Origin: Streptomyces pacificus
Lineage (GTDB): Bacteria > Actinomycetota > Actinomycetes > Streptomycetales > Streptomycetaceae
DNA: 64,000 bases
Assembly (NCBI RefSeq): GCF_011766325.1
Contig: NZ_BLLG01000006.1
Location: 248,001-312,000, forward strand
Direction of reading: 5' to 3'
In this document: piece by piece, positions 17,392-26,237 of the stretch
How positions within the stretch are numbered: the stretch's first letter is position 1
Layout of the letters: every line of letters begins with the position of its first letter
Program-made: the position numbers and the translations under genes
The notes under the pieces: generated by a model
Told to the model about the DNA's origin: nothing
The model's input: the letters and a program-made list of their open reading frames with translations, nothing else
Database searches by the model: none

Positions 17392-17944
17392 GCCAGATTG
17401 CCGCTACTGTCCGGTAGTTGAAGTTGTGCCAGTTAAGAGGAGTGGGCCGCCGCGCAGCGCGCCCAGTACCGCCCGCGGGCGCCGGCTCCGGTCCCTCCGC
17501 CCGGCGCGCCGGCGTGCCGGCCGCGCGTCACGGCTACCGAGGTCAAGGGGGGAGTGATCCCGTCCGCCGGCACCCGGGGTGTCGATTTCGCCCCTTGCTC
17601 GAACATGGCGAGAAATCGGGTTTCCAGACGGGTATTTCGCGAAACAGTGGCGATCACTCCCCGCGGCACCGCTTCCGCCGCCCTTCCGTTCCTCTTCCTC
17701 TTCCTTTCGCCCGACCCTTCGACTCCGTCATCCGGACGGGAGCGAGGGAGAAGCGGAGGCGAGGAGCAGCGGAGCAGCTGAGAAGCGGGGAAGCAGGGAA
17801 GCAGGGAAGCGGGGAAGCAGGGAAGCGGGGAAGCGGGGAAGGGAGGAAGGGAGGAAGGGAGGAAAGCGGGAAGGGGAGGCACCCGGCACTAGGGTGTGCC
17901 GGGCGGATGTAACAACGGGATGCGGTCATGGGGAGCGGAGCATC
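17392..17944. other. Intergenic region without a supported gene
   Basis: This 553-bp gap separates the leftward operon from the rightward oxygenase gene. Open frames in it lack coding features and end in low-complexity peptides. It holds the polypurine repeat at 17781-17880 and must also contain the promoter of the 17945 gene. I see no clear -10/-35 pair. Confidence 0.6.
17781..17880 (+). repeat. Polypurine G-rich tandem repeat
   Basis: About 100 bases with almost only G and A on the plus strand apart from single C residues. It has roughly eight copies of GGGAAGC/GGGGAAGC followed by three copies of GGGAGGAA. Many evenly spaced G-runs could form a G-quadruplex or triplex. It ends 65 bp before the oxygenase start. 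Confidence 0.85.
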
Positions 17945-20428
17945 ATGGGGCATGCGGCGCGAGAGCGGCTGGCGGAGCTGCTGGAAGACGCGGAGCGAAA
18001 AGGGGACTTCAGCACCCGCACGGAGCTACCCGCCCACGACCTGCGCATCGAGGTCGACGGTGTGGGGGAACTGCCGCTGCCGTTGCGTGCCCCCGTCGCC
18101 AAGAAGCTGATCGCCCAGGCCAGGCAGGCCCGTTTCGGCCGCGGCGAGGAGACCCTGTCCGACACCAGCGTGCGCGACACCTGGGAGATCACCCCGGACC
18201 GGATCACCCTGTCCGGTCCCGACTGGGACCGCGCCCTGGGCGACGTACTCGACGGCGTGCGCAGTGCTCTCGGCCTGCCGCCCACCACCGCGCTGCGGGC
18301 CGAACCGCACGCGCTGCTGGTCTACGGCAAGGGCCAGTTCTTCCTCCCCCACCAGGACTCCGAGAAGGACGACTCCATGGTGGGCACCCTGGTCGTCTCG
18401 CTGCCCTCCCACCACTCCGGTGGCGAACTCGTCGTCGAACACGCGGGCCGCAGCGTCACCCACCGCGCCTCCCGGCAGCAGCTCACCTTCGTCGCCTTCT
18501 ACGCGGACTGCCGCCACGAGGTCAGGCCCGTCACCTCCGGGTACCGCGTCACCCTCACCATGAACCTGCTCGCCGAGCGCGTCCGGCCGACCGACGAGGA
18601 AGCCGGGGGCCGACTCGCCGAGCTGGCCCACTGCCTGACCGAGCACTTCACCACCCCGGCCGAGCAGCGCTATTCCTACGGTCGCCCGGAGACCACACCC
18701 CCGAACCGGCTCGTCTACCTCCTCGACCACGAGTACACCCAGCGCGGCCTGGACTGGGACCGCCTCAAGGGCGCCGACGCCGCCCGCGCCGCACGGCTCC
18801 GCCAGGCCGCCGGGCAGGCCGGCTGCGAAGCGGTGCTGGCACTGGCCGAGGTGCAGGAGACCTGGGACGCCGCACCGCCCTACGACCAGTACGACCAGTA
18901 CGACCACTACGGCGAGGTCGAGCACTTCGACGACTGCGAGGACGAGGAGTGCGAGGGCGCCTGCCTCCTCGACCCCGACGGCGAGCCCGGGGCCGAGCGC
19001 CGCCGCAGCGGTGACTTCTCCGACTACGAGCTCAACGAGTTGGTCGACGACGAGATCACCCTCGGCTGGTGGACCCTTCCCGAAGGCCCCGACCGCACCA
19101 GCGGCACCAGCGGCACCAGCAGCACCGACAGCACCGACAGCACCGACGGCGAGGCGATCTCTCTCCCCGTCGCCTACGCCGAGGTCTGCGCCACCACCGA
19201 GAACAAGGACCTCACGCCCTACCGCTCCGAGTACGAGGGCTATATGGGCAACTACGGCAACACCCTGGACCGCTGGTACCGGCGGGCCGCGGTGGTGCTC
19301 TGGCCCCGGCAGCAGTCGTTCGCGTCACGCGCCGAGGCCGGCTCCGAGTGGGCCCTGCGTGAACTCCAGGGCCACCTCGACGCCGGCGCGCTCGACCATG
19401 CGCGCACACTCACCCGGTCACTCGCCCCGATCTGGGGGCGCCACGGCTCGGGCGAGGCGACCGCACCGCTCTTCGCCGCCGCCCTGCGCGTCGCGGTGGG
19501 ACTGCGGGAAGCGGACACGGCCGCGATGCTGATAGCGCCCTTCGAGGTGGAGACCCTGGCCGAGGAACACGCCCCGGATCTGGCAAGGGCGGCGGAACGG
19601 TACGGCCGGGCCTGGGCACGCGAGACCGTCGGCACCTGGTTCGGGACGGCCGACGCCTACACCGGGGCCGCCCGCACGGCATGGCTCGCCTCACTGCCCG
19701 CCCTCTGCACCGCGCTGCGAACCGCCGACGGCGACGGGGAGGCAGTGGCGGCACCGCTGGTCGAGGGTGCCTGGCGGGCGACCGGGCAGCAGCTCACGAA
19801 CCGGCTCGGCATGAGCCGGGAGAAGGAGCGCCGCACGGGCTCGGAGCAGCTCGGCGCCCCCCTGGCCCATATCCTTCTCGCCGCCGGCAGCGGGACCGCC
19901 GACGCGATCGTCACCACACTGCGCGGCCTTCCGGACACGGCCCTCGAATGCCTGGTCCCCGCCCTGCGCGCCGCGGGCCGCCGGCCGGCGGCCGTACCGG
20001 ACGGCACAGGGGGCACAGGGGGCGCTCCCGTGGTCGGCGCCTTCCACGCGCTCGCCGACCACTGCAGGGAACGGCTCGCCGCGCTCCTCACCCGCCCCGT
20101 GCGCGCGGCGGACGACTGGTCGCTTCCCCCGGCCGGGGCCTGCGGGTCCGGCTGCGGCCTCTGCCCCGACCTCGACGCCTTCCTCACCTCCCGCTCCCGC
20201 CGGGTCATGGAGTGGCCGCTCGCCCAGGCCAGGCGCCGGCACATCCACAGCCGTATCGACCTGACCGGACTGCCGGTGTCCCACACCACCCGGCGGCAGG
20301 GACGCCCCTACACCCTGGTGCTGACCAAGACGGACGCGGTCTTCACCCGCGAGCGGGAAGCCCGTGTCCGCGCCGAGACCGACCTGGCGTGGCTGAGGAA
20401 GAACTGGCCGGTCCAGCAAGGCGGTTGA
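17945..20428 (+). CDS. 2OG-Fe(II) oxygenase-like protein (827 aa)
   Basis: Residues ~100-210 fit the double-stranded beta-helix of Fe(II)/2-oxoglutarate oxygenases. The metal triad is H136-x-D138 (PHQDSEKDD) and H191 (CRHEV), with R201 (GYRVTL) placed to bind 2-oxoglutarate. This resembles the prolyl-4-hydroxylase-like group, and the spacing is normal. The remaining ~600 residues are helical with no recognised domain. A Ser/Thr/Asp linker near residues 385-400 is encoded by reiterated ACCGACAGC. A late CGSGCGLCPD cluster (~738) could bind metal. I chose the ATG with GGAGCGGAG upstream; the frame is open further 5' but becomes low-complexity. Substrate unknown; a protein hydroxylase is one option. 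Confidence 0.8.
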   Translation: MGHAARERLAELLEDAERKGDFSTRTELPAHDLRIEVDGVGELPLPLRAPVAKKLIAQARQARFGRGEETLSDTSVRDTWEITPDRITLSGPDWDRALGDVLDGVRSALGLPPTTALRAEPHALLVYGKGQFFLPHQDSEKDDSMVGTLVVSLPSHHSGGELVVEHAGRSVTHRASRQQLTFVAFYADCRHEVRPVTSGYRVTLTMNLLAERVRPTDEEAGGRLAELAHCLTEHFTTPAEQRYSYGRPETTPPNRLVYLLDHEYTQRGLDWDRLKGADAARAARLRQAAGQAGCEAVLALAEVQETWDAAPPYDQYDQYDHYGEVEHFDDCEDEECEGACLLDPDGEPGAERRRSGDFSDYELNELVDDEITLGWWTLPEGPDRTSGTSGTSSTDSTDSTDGEAISLPVAYAEVCATTENKDLTPYRSEYEGYMGNYGNTLDRWYRRAAVVLWPRQQSFASRAEAGSEWALRELQGHLDAGALDHARTLTRSLAPIWGRHGSGEATAPLFAAALRVAVGLREADTAAMLIAPFEVETLAEEHAPDLARAAERYGRAWARETVGTWFGTADAYTGAARTAWLASLPALCTALRTADGDGEAVAAPLVEGAWRATGQQLTNRLGMSREKERRTGSEQLGAPLAHILLAAGSGTADAIVTTLRGLPDTALECLVPALRAAGRRPAAVPDGTGGTGGAPVVGAFHALADHCRERLAALLTRPVRAADDWSLPPAGACGSGCGLCPDLDAFLTSRSRRVMEWPLAQARRRHIHSRIDLTGLPVSHTTRRQGRPYTLVLTKTDAVFTREREARVRAETDLAWLRKNWPVQQGG

Positions 20429-20658
20429 GGCTCACGGCATCGGCGGTTCGCTGCGGGAGCGGACCGTCGCGGCCGAGCACCCCTGCATCCGGCCGGCCCG
20501 GAGGCCGAGGAACCCGACCGCCGGCCGGAGCGGGCGGCCCGTGCGATGGGCCGGGACCGGCGCCGGGTGCCCTGCAGCCGGCGGCGCGCTCCCACACGGT
20601 CCGGATCTCGCGAGCGGGCTGCCCGGGGGTCGGCGGGCCGGAAGCGAGCCGCAGCCGG

Positions 20659-20918
20659 TCAGCGCGGTCGAAGAGGCGGGGATCCCTTGCCGCGCACAGT
20701 GACGATCAAGCCGCGTTCGCGTGGCTCCTGCGCGGCTCGACGGGCCGTCACACGTGCCACACCGTACTCCTCGGCGAGGTGGTTCTCCGGCGGGATCGGC
20801 CTGTCCGGCGCCAGTTCACCCGACTTGATCTTGCGGGCGATGACGTCTTCCAACTGGGCTTGAGCGGCCTCGCACTCATGGGGTCCAGTATCGGCTCGGC
20901 TTCTCCCTGACCGCTCAC
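20659..20918 (-). pseudogene. Frameshifted small GntR-family regulator
   Basis: From about 20885 to 20670 the minus strand encodes a winged-helix N-terminus typical of GntR regulators: QLEDVIARKIKSGELAPD, then ENHLAEEYGVARVTARRA and RERGLIVTVRGKG. This frame has no suitable start. The expected N-terminal leader VSGQGEAEPILDP with a GTG at 20918 lies in a different frame and runs out near 20877, so one base has probably been lost (or two gained) near there. The gene is also short, ending just after the wing. Likely a decayed regulator. Confidence 0.6.
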
Positions 20919-21024
20919 ATGTCCAACGTAGAGATGCCGTGCCCTGCACGATCGGATGGATCCCTCCGCACTTGTATGAAGAAGGGTCCATGGCGCGGGT
21001 GATGCTGGTAGTTTCGCTTCGGCC

Positions 21025-21657
21025 ATGAGAAGAGTGCCCGCGATTGCCGCGGAGGACGCCACGGTCGTCCTGGACGGGACCACGCTGCTGGCGCCGACGA
21101 CGTTCGCGGTGATGCCGGGCGAACTCTGGTGCCTCACCGGCAGCAACGGCTCCGGGAAGACGACCCTGCTGCGGGCCTTTCTGGGAAGCCGGAGGCTGAC
21201 CGACGGCGCCGTCCGCGTGCAGGGCGAGACCGTCGATCCGGCCAGGCCCCGGCACCGGCGGCTGATCGCCTCGCTCGTCGAACCGGTCCCCGTCGCACGC
21301 GACATGACACTGCGCGAGCAGGTGACCCTGGTCGCCGCCTCCTGGTACGGCAACACCACGACGACGGCGGAGCACGCCGAGGAGGTCATCGGGCAGCTGG
21401 GCCTTTCCGCACTGGGCGAGCGGTTCCCCTCGCAGCTCTCCTCCGGCCAGCTGCAGCTCTTCAGCCTCGCGCTGACCCTGGTCCGCCCCGCCGGTGCCGT
21501 CCTGCTCGACGAGCCCGAACGGCACCTCGACACCGACCGCGTCGACCTCGTCACCACGCTGCTCACCGAACGCGCGGAGCAGGGCACCTCGTTCCTGATC
21601 GCCACCCATGAGACCGCCCTGGTGGACGCCTGCGACGGCGTCACAGAGCTGGGATGA
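21025..21657 (+). CDS. ABC transporter ATP-binding protein (210 aa)
   Basis: Walker A GSNGSGKTT at residues 39-47, signature LSSGQ at 138-142, Walker B AVLLDEP at 158-164 and the switch His at 195 (ATHE) are all present. It is a compact single ATPase domain. The stop overlaps the start of the membrane protein gene (ATGA), so the pair probably forms one transporter. The substrate is not evident from sequence. Confidence 0.93.
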   Translation: MRRVPAIAAEDATVVLDGTTLLAPTTFAVMPGELWCLTGSNGSGKTTLLRAFLGSRRLTDGAVRVQGETVDPARPRHRRLIASLVEPVPVARDMTLREQVTLVAASWYGNTTTTAEHAEEVIGQLGLSALGERFPSQLSSGQLQLFSLALTLVRPAGAVLLDEPERHLDTDRVDLVTTLLTERAEQGTSFLIATHETALVDACDGVTELG

Positions 21658-23201
21658 CGACGGACAGCACCACGGCGGTGGAGGCCGGCCCCGGCGCTCG
21701 GGTACGCGCCGTACGGCACCGGTACGCCCGCCGCGGCGACCGCGCCACGGTGCAGGACCGGGCGTACACCGTCTACGTCGCCGCCATCCTCGCCCTCGTC
21801 TACGTCGCACCGGTCGCCTATCTGGTGAGAACCTCGCAGACGCTCGTTCCACTGGACTCCTCCAGAGCGGCGACGCCCGTGGCATGCCTGGTCGCGGCAG
21901 CGGTGGTCTGGGGCGCCCAGCTCACCGGCCGGTACTGGGGGCCGTTGGTGCTCAAGCCGTTCCTGCTGCATGTGTTCATATCCACCGACCTGTGCCCGAC
22001 GCACTACCTCGGCCCGATCGCCCGCCGCCGACTGGTGTACGCGGGACTGGGCACGCTGCTGACGGTGTGCACGGCGACGTTTCTCGTGACCGACCTGTTC
22101 GACCACCCGGGAACCGCGCTCCTGCCGCAGGGCGTAGGCGTCGCGGTGGGCATCGGCGCCTTCGCCTCCGTGGCATGGCTGTGGGGCCAGATCCGGACGG
22201 TACGCGAGAACCTCCTGCTCGCCGCAGCCGTGGCCGCCGCAGCCGCCGCCGTCGCGCTGCTCGGCCGGTCCGCCCTGGACGGGAGCGGCCTGTGGCTCGC
22301 CGCCGGTGTACCTGCGGTCTCGGCGACGGTGCTCGGCCGGTCCGCCTTCCGGTCCCTCCGTACAGTCGATCTCCCCCGGCTCGCACGCCAATCGGCGCGT
22401 GCCGCCGAGGCCCAGACCTTCGCCTGGACCGGCACACTCCACCACGCGCTCGACCTGTACCGCCCGGAGCCGCGCGGGCTCACATCGGTCCTGGTGCGTC
22501 CGGACGGGCGGCTGCGCGGCCATCTCGCACAGGGGGCGGTCCGCGCACTCCGCGCCCCGGGTCGCGCGGTTGCGGCCGGGGCGTTCCTGCTGACCGGCGG
22601 CGCGTTGCTGACGCTCGGCGTCGCGGAGCCGGACGCCAGAGCGGCGACGCTGTCCTGGACGGCCGGCTCGGTCGCCGTGTACTGGGGGTCCGGGTGGGTC
22701 GGCGAGAGCTGGCGCGGTCTCCGCGACGAACTGACGCTGGCCCCGTTGTTCGGCGAGCGGTGGGGCGGGATGCCCGCCCGCACCCTGGCCTGGCCGGCCG
22801 TCGCGGTGCCGGTCGCGGTCGGCCTCGCGGGCGGTGCCACGGCCCTGACCCAGTGGCCGCTCCAGAGCGGCAGGCCGGTCGAGGCGCTGCTGCTCGCCGC
22901 GGGGTCGGTGGTGCTCGTGCTCGCTGCCAGGTTCCTGCGCGAGATGAAGACGAATCTCCCGATCGAACTGCTACTCCCCGTCATCACGCCCCTGGGCGAC
23001 CTCTCCGGGCTCCGGGTCTTCGTATGGCAGTTCGACGGACTCGTCGTCGTACTGATCGGCATTCTCGCCATAACGCAGATGCCGTCCGCGTCCGGTGCGG
23101 CCCTGGTCGCGCTGGGCCTGACCGCCTGGTGCCTCTGGGCGGGCCTGCGCCGTACGGGGTGGGCCCGCCTGGCCCTGTTCAGCCGCCTCGGCCGGGTGTA
23201 G
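21654..23201 (+). CDS. ABC transporter membrane component, polytopic (515 aa)
   Basis: After a ~35-residue charged N-terminus, ten or more hydrophobic helices are spread over residues ~40-505, in pairs separated by Arg-rich cytoplasmic loops. No periplasmic binding domain is present. It starts inside the stop of the ATPase gene and is almost certainly its membrane partner. It resembles Streptomyces integral membrane proteins annotated only as DUF families and always found beside an ATPase; the exact family is from memory. Export is more likely than import because there is no binding protein nearby. Confidence 0.85.
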   Translation: MTTDSTTAVEAGPGARVRAVRHRYARRGDRATVQDRAYTVYVAAILALVYVAPVAYLVRTSQTLVPLDSSRAATPVACLVAAAVVWGAQLTGRYWGPLVLKPFLLHVFISTDLCPTHYLGPIARRRLVYAGLGTLLTVCTATFLVTDLFDHPGTALLPQGVGVAVGIGAFASVAWLWGQIRTVRENLLLAAAVAAAAAAVALLGRSALDGSGLWLAAGVPAVSATVLGRSAFRSLRTVDLPRLARQSARAAEAQTFAWTGTLHHALDLYRPEPRGLTSVLVRPDGRLRGHLAQGAVRALRAPGRAVAAGAFLLTGGALLTLGVAEPDARAATLSWTAGSVAVYWGSGWVGESWRGLRDELTLAPLFGERWGGMPARTLAWPAVAVPVAVGLAGGATALTQWPLQSGRPVEALLLAAGSVVLVLAARFLREMKTNLPIELLLPVITPLGDLSGLRVFVWQFDGLVVVLIGILAITQMPSASGAALVALGLTAWCLWAGLRRTGWARLALFSRLGRV

Positions 23202-23222
23202 ATCGCGGACTCCGGCGGTGGC

Positions 23223-23332
23223 GGGACAGCAGGGGGGAGTCCGCACCCTCTCCCCGCGCGCGGTACAGCTCCACAGCCCGCTCCAGGGGTTCGACGGCCT
23301 CAGCCCAACGCTGCTCCCCGGACAGCTTCAGC
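23223..23332. repeat. 110-bp direct repeat, copy 1
   Basis: It matches 27941-28050 with a single mismatch (T versus G at the 29th base). Both copies are in the same orientation and lie 4.7 kb apart. They could support homologous deletion of everything between them, including both PIN loci and the Uma2 gene. Confidence 0.95.
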
Positions 23333-23580
23333 GGAACCGCTGCCACGCGGCGATCCGCCCGGTGGCGGACCGGTCGTCCGGGACGCCGCCCCCCGCGCCG
23401 AGCAGCCGCCGGGCGACTTCCTCCGTGGCCAGGGGCGCCTCGCCGCTGTGGCCGCGCAGGTCGACGTAGTAGGCCCCGCCGGGAAACCAGCCGCGCCGTA
23501 CCGCCTCGTGAGCCGCCTCCAGGGCGAGAGCGTTCTTGCCCACGCCCCCATCCCGGTCACCACCATCACCGGCGACGCCG
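23223..23580 (-). pseudogene. Remnant of an NB-ARC/TPR regulator with a large internal deletion
   Basis: On the minus strand, 23440-23580 encodes the NB-ARC nucleotide-binding start: MVVTGMG in one frame, then GGVGKNALALEAAHEAVRRGW and FPGGAYYVDLRG in another, so a frameshift splits the P-loop. The next recognisable piece, 23223-23332, is 109/110 identical to part of the TPR coding region of the intact gene at 27357-30608. The middle of the gene is missing. The copy is therefore a deleted paralogue, and the near-identity of the TPR block points to a recent duplication or gene conversion. Confidence 0.75.
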
Positions 23581-24201
23581 TCCCGGACGAGACCGTCCCG
23601 GACGAGACCGCGTCGCCCTCCGAGCCCGTAGCTCCCGTGTCCAACCAGGCTGCTGGTTGCGCCAGTTCGGCGTTGCGGCCCGAGAAACCCCCGTGCGCCG
23701 GCGGCAACGCGGCCGGCAGCGGCCGCGACGATCCGGACGTGACCTTCGGGAGCGTGCCGTCGGTGTCGGAACCATGCAGGGGCGGGGGCGAGGCAGGGGC
23801 GGGGGCGGGGGCCGACAACAGAACCTCCCTGGTGGGGGCCAGAACGTAGGGGCAGAACGTCAGCGTCCAGATGACGGGTGCTCACAGCTCATCGTGGCCT
23901 TCCGTGGCCAAGAGAGGGGCGAGCACGCTCAGCGGCTGGTGGGCGGACGGAGTGGCGGGTGAGTGGGTCGGCCAGCGCTCGACCTCGCTGACGAGAACCT
24001 GCTGGTACGGGGTGGGGCCCAGCGGGTATAGCCGGCCAGTTCCTCCAGAACCCGCAAGGGGTGCGAAGGATTCTGAGGCAGGGGGCGCTGGGCGCTGGTC
24101 ATCGCGGCCCAGGCACCGGAGAAGGGCGGCCGCCTGTGGCAGGAACTCCAGAGAACGGGCGGCGGCTTGGAGGAGGAACCAGGGCGTCGCGCACGTGCGC
24201 C
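23581..24201. other. Region with no supported gene
   Basis: The 621 bases between the NB-ARC remnant and the PIN gene hold only short frames. A 117-residue minus-strand frame (23882-24235) is open but I recognise nothing in it and its start lies inside the PIN gene. A 15-bp GACGAGACCGTCCCG repeat occurs near 23590. The region is probably decayed regulator sequence. Confidence 0.5.
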
Positions 24202-24615
24202 TCACACAGCCACGAGCCGGACCCGCTGACCACACAGCCTGTTCATGTCGTCGACGTCCGAGGTCAGCATGACCACCGGGCGCTGCTGGCGAAGCGCAGC
24301 CTCGGCCACGGCCGCGTCGATGGCGTACTTGTGGCCGTGCAGCCCTGCCCCCATCAACAGCGCCGAGGCCGCTTTCGCTTCCTCATCCCCCACCGGGATC
24401 ACACGCAGCCCCGACAGCAGCCAGCTCAGCCGAGCCTTGTTCGTACGGGCGTGCACGGCCTCGATGATGGTGAGCGAGCAGATCACCACCTCCATGCCCC
24501 GTGACCGCGCCTCCACGACCAGCGCCACCACGGTCTCGTCATCGGCGAGCAGCTGGGAGAGCCCCTCGCTGTCCAGGACCAGCGTCCCCTCGTGGCTCAG
24601 CTTGCGGCGGGCCAC
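24202..24615 (-). CDS. PIN-domain ribonuclease toxin (137 aa)
   Basis: PIN-fold acidic residues are in place: D15 (LVLDSEG), E52 (IIEAVHAR), D100 (YAIDAAVAEAAL) and D120 (LTSDVDDMN). Such VapC-type enzymes cut RNA, often tRNA, using Mg ions. Its start lies 19 bp inside the upstream RHH-like gene, the usual antitoxin-toxin arrangement. Length is typical of the family. Confidence 0.88.
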   Translation of the reverse strand: MARRKLSHEGTLVLDSEGLSQLLADDETVVALVVEARSRGMEVVICSLTIIEAVHARTNKARLSWLLSGLRVIPVGDEEAKAASALLMGAGLHGHKYAIDAAVAEAALRQQRPVVMLTSDVDDMNRLCGQRVRLVAV

Positions 24616-24881
24616 TGGTCTTCCTCGGCGAACACCTCGTCGAACACCTGCCGCGCCCGCTGCCGCGCCTGCTCGGACACCGGCCCGTTGCGGCTCTGGT
24701 AGTCCGCCAAGTACTCGTCCAACACCTGCCCCCTCAGCTCCCGCTCGACGGCCGCGGCGATGAACGCGGAGAACTCCCGCTTGCCGACCCGCGCCCGGAT
24801 CGCCTCCGCGGTCCCCTCGGGCAGGGACAGGCTGACCCGGGTCGCCGGCCCCTCACCGATGCTGTACGTCATCTCGGACAT
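24597..24881 (-). CDS. Ribbon-helix-helix-type antitoxin (94 aa)
   Basis: The N-terminal segment TRVSLSLPEGTAEAIRARVG followed by REFSAFIAAAVERELR is the strand-helix-helix pattern of RHH antitoxins. The C-terminal half is helical and acidic (VFDEVFAEEDQW), suited to block the PIN active site. It precedes and overlaps the toxin gene, so the pair would be co-translated and autorepressed through the RHH domain. The last two points are general knowledge of the class. Confidence 0.85.
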   Translation of the reverse strand: MSEMTYSIGEGPATRVSLSLPEGTAEAIRARVGKREFSAFIAAAVERELRGQVLDEYLADYQSRNGPVSEQARQRARQVFDEVFAEEDQWPAAS

Positions 24882-25071
24882 ACCTCCAGTGTGTCAAAGA
24901 AGTAGGAAACTCGAAACCGCACGCGCCACCCGCCCCTACCCGGCCTCCACGACCCAACCGCACCCCAGGCCCTAGGGGCACACCGGGGGAGACAAGCCCC
25001 CGTGAGATCCCCCGAAAGATCGGGGTCCACGAGACGCCCGCCAAGGCCACCGTGCTGACATATCACCATGC

Positions 25072-25113
25072 AAAAAGCCCCTCCAAACCACGTTTGCGCA
25101 GCTCAGAGGGGCT
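25072..25113 (-). terminator. Rho-independent terminator resembling the tRNA-Ala terminator
   Basis: On the minus strand AGCCCCTC pairs with GAGGGGCT around a loop containing GCGCAAACG, followed by TTTTT. The loop and layout closely resemble the terminator beside tRNA-Ala at 31914-31958. It would end transcripts from the PIN gene at 25478 and may be a relic of a duplicated tRNA 3' region. Confidence 0.7.
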
Positions 25114-25137
25114 CATACGAGTGGACCGGCCTGCCCC

Positions 25138-25320
25138 GGCGCGAGTCGCCGGCTCTGGGCGTCCTGCTCAACACACGAGGCCTGATCGAGCTGATGGTGC
25201 TGCAGATCGGCCACGAAGCCCACCTGATCGATGGCCGCCTCCTGGCCCTCCTCACCGGTGGTGGCCTGCTCACCACCCTGATGACGGCCCCTCTCCTCAA
25301 ACTGACGGGCCACACCCCCG
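25138..25320 (+). pseudogene. C-terminal fragment of a cation/proton antiporter
   Basis: In the + frame the peptide runs ALGVLLNTRGLIELMVLQIG, then LIDGRLLALLTGGGLLTTLM, then a short TAPLLKLTGH tail. This is the pattern of the last two membrane helices of CPA2-type Na/H antiporters (the NTRG motif is typical). Nothing of the preceding ~350 residues is present, and the upstream DNA is the terminator-like sequence, so the gene is truncated at its 5' side. Confidence 0.7.
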
Positions 25321-25477
25321 ACTCCCGCTCCGGCGGTGCCCGAGCCACGGAAGGCCAGGACTCGCCGGGAGCCCGTGCCCCGACCCGCGTTCAGCGGTCT
25401 CCTCGAAATTCGCCGCAGGGGCTCGCCCGTCACCGGAGCGACTGAACCGAGGACGAGACCCATCGCTGAGCGGATGG

Positions 25478-25864
25478 TCAGCCGTTGAGGTCAAGGACTG
25501 GCACGCCCCGCCCCTCGTACGCCTTGGGCTCCACCGTCGCGATCAACGCGTCCGCACCCCACTCCGGAAGATGACGCACGGCGTGAACGGCCGCCGCGAT
25601 CCCAGGCGGGACGCCGTCCCGCCGCAGCTGGGCGACGGCGAGCATCCCCGCGCAGTCCAAGTCGAGGGTGTGGATGACATCGAGTTGGCCGACGTGCTCA
25701 GCCATCCCGAGATAACCGGCGTCCGCCTCAAGCACCGACAGCACCGGAACCCACAACCGGGTCTCCGGCTCGAAATGCGCCCGGTGGACCAACGCCGACA
25801 CCTGCCGGTTCCCCGACAGCGCCAGCAGCGCCGGCGCGTCCAGGACGAGGTGGTGCAGGATCAC
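25478..25864 (-). CDS. PIN-like toxin candidate (128 aa)
   Basis: HHLVLDAPALLAL with D9 and LSVLEAD with E46 match the first two acidic positions of PIN nucleases. The third motif is weak: the helix GIAAAVHAVRHLP lacks an obvious Asp, with D105 (WGADALIATV) further on. Activity is therefore uncertain. The GTG start overlaps the stop of the upstream antitoxin-like frame (GTGA). Together they resemble a second toxin-antitoxin pair, possibly a decaying one. Confidence 0.65.
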   Translation of the reverse strand: MILHHLVLDAPALLALSGNRQVSALVHRAHFEPETRLWVPVLSVLEADAGYLGMAEHVGQLDVIHTLDLDCAGMLAVAQLRRDGVPPGIAAAVHAVRHLPEWGADALIATVEPKAYEGRGVPVLDLNG

Positions 25865-26061
25865 GCGGCCGCATCCTCCTGTCCCACGGTGAAGGCCTCA
25901 CGAAGCCGGCGGCCCATCGCCGCGCTCTCCTCATCCGTCACCTCGGCCCCGAAGTGCGCCGCCAGGTAGGCACGGGTGCGCGCCGCGCGTTCACGGCGCT
26001 CCTCCTCTGTGAGTGTCGACTCCGCGAACTCCTGAACCAGCGAGCGGATCGACGTCTCCCC
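25861..26061 (-). pseudogene. Antitoxin-like frame without a start codon
   Basis: The frame encodes SIRSLVQEFAESTLTEEERR, then ARTRAYLAAHFGAEVTDEES and a short tail ending in VGQEDAAA, the helical C-terminal part of antitoxins that pair with PIN toxins. It stays open upstream but I find no ATG, GTG or TTG where an N-terminal DNA-binding domain should begin. It seems to have lost its head, or it starts at an unusual codon. It ends in a GTGA overlap with the PIN-like gene. Confidence 0.5.
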
Positions 26062-26237
26062 CTCGATCCCCCTCGACCCGACTCCGCCCGGGAACCGTGC
26101 CCACTGGTGGGCACAGCCCCGTCAGTGTTCGCACTTGGTGAACCGATGACACGAAATGCCCTGCCCAGGGCACCTGCGGGCTCACTCAGAAGGAGGTTTG
26201 CAGCAGCCGGGCCGGTGCCGCCTGCGGACTGGCAGGA

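Noticed and set aside
17418..17912. 164- and 149-residue frames over the purine repeats
   Set aside because: They mostly translate the GGGAAGC repeat and have no plausible ribosome site or domain.
23882..24235. 117-residue minus-strand frame after the PIN gene
   Set aside because: Its start lies inside the PIN gene and I recognise no domain. Left as unassigned sequence.
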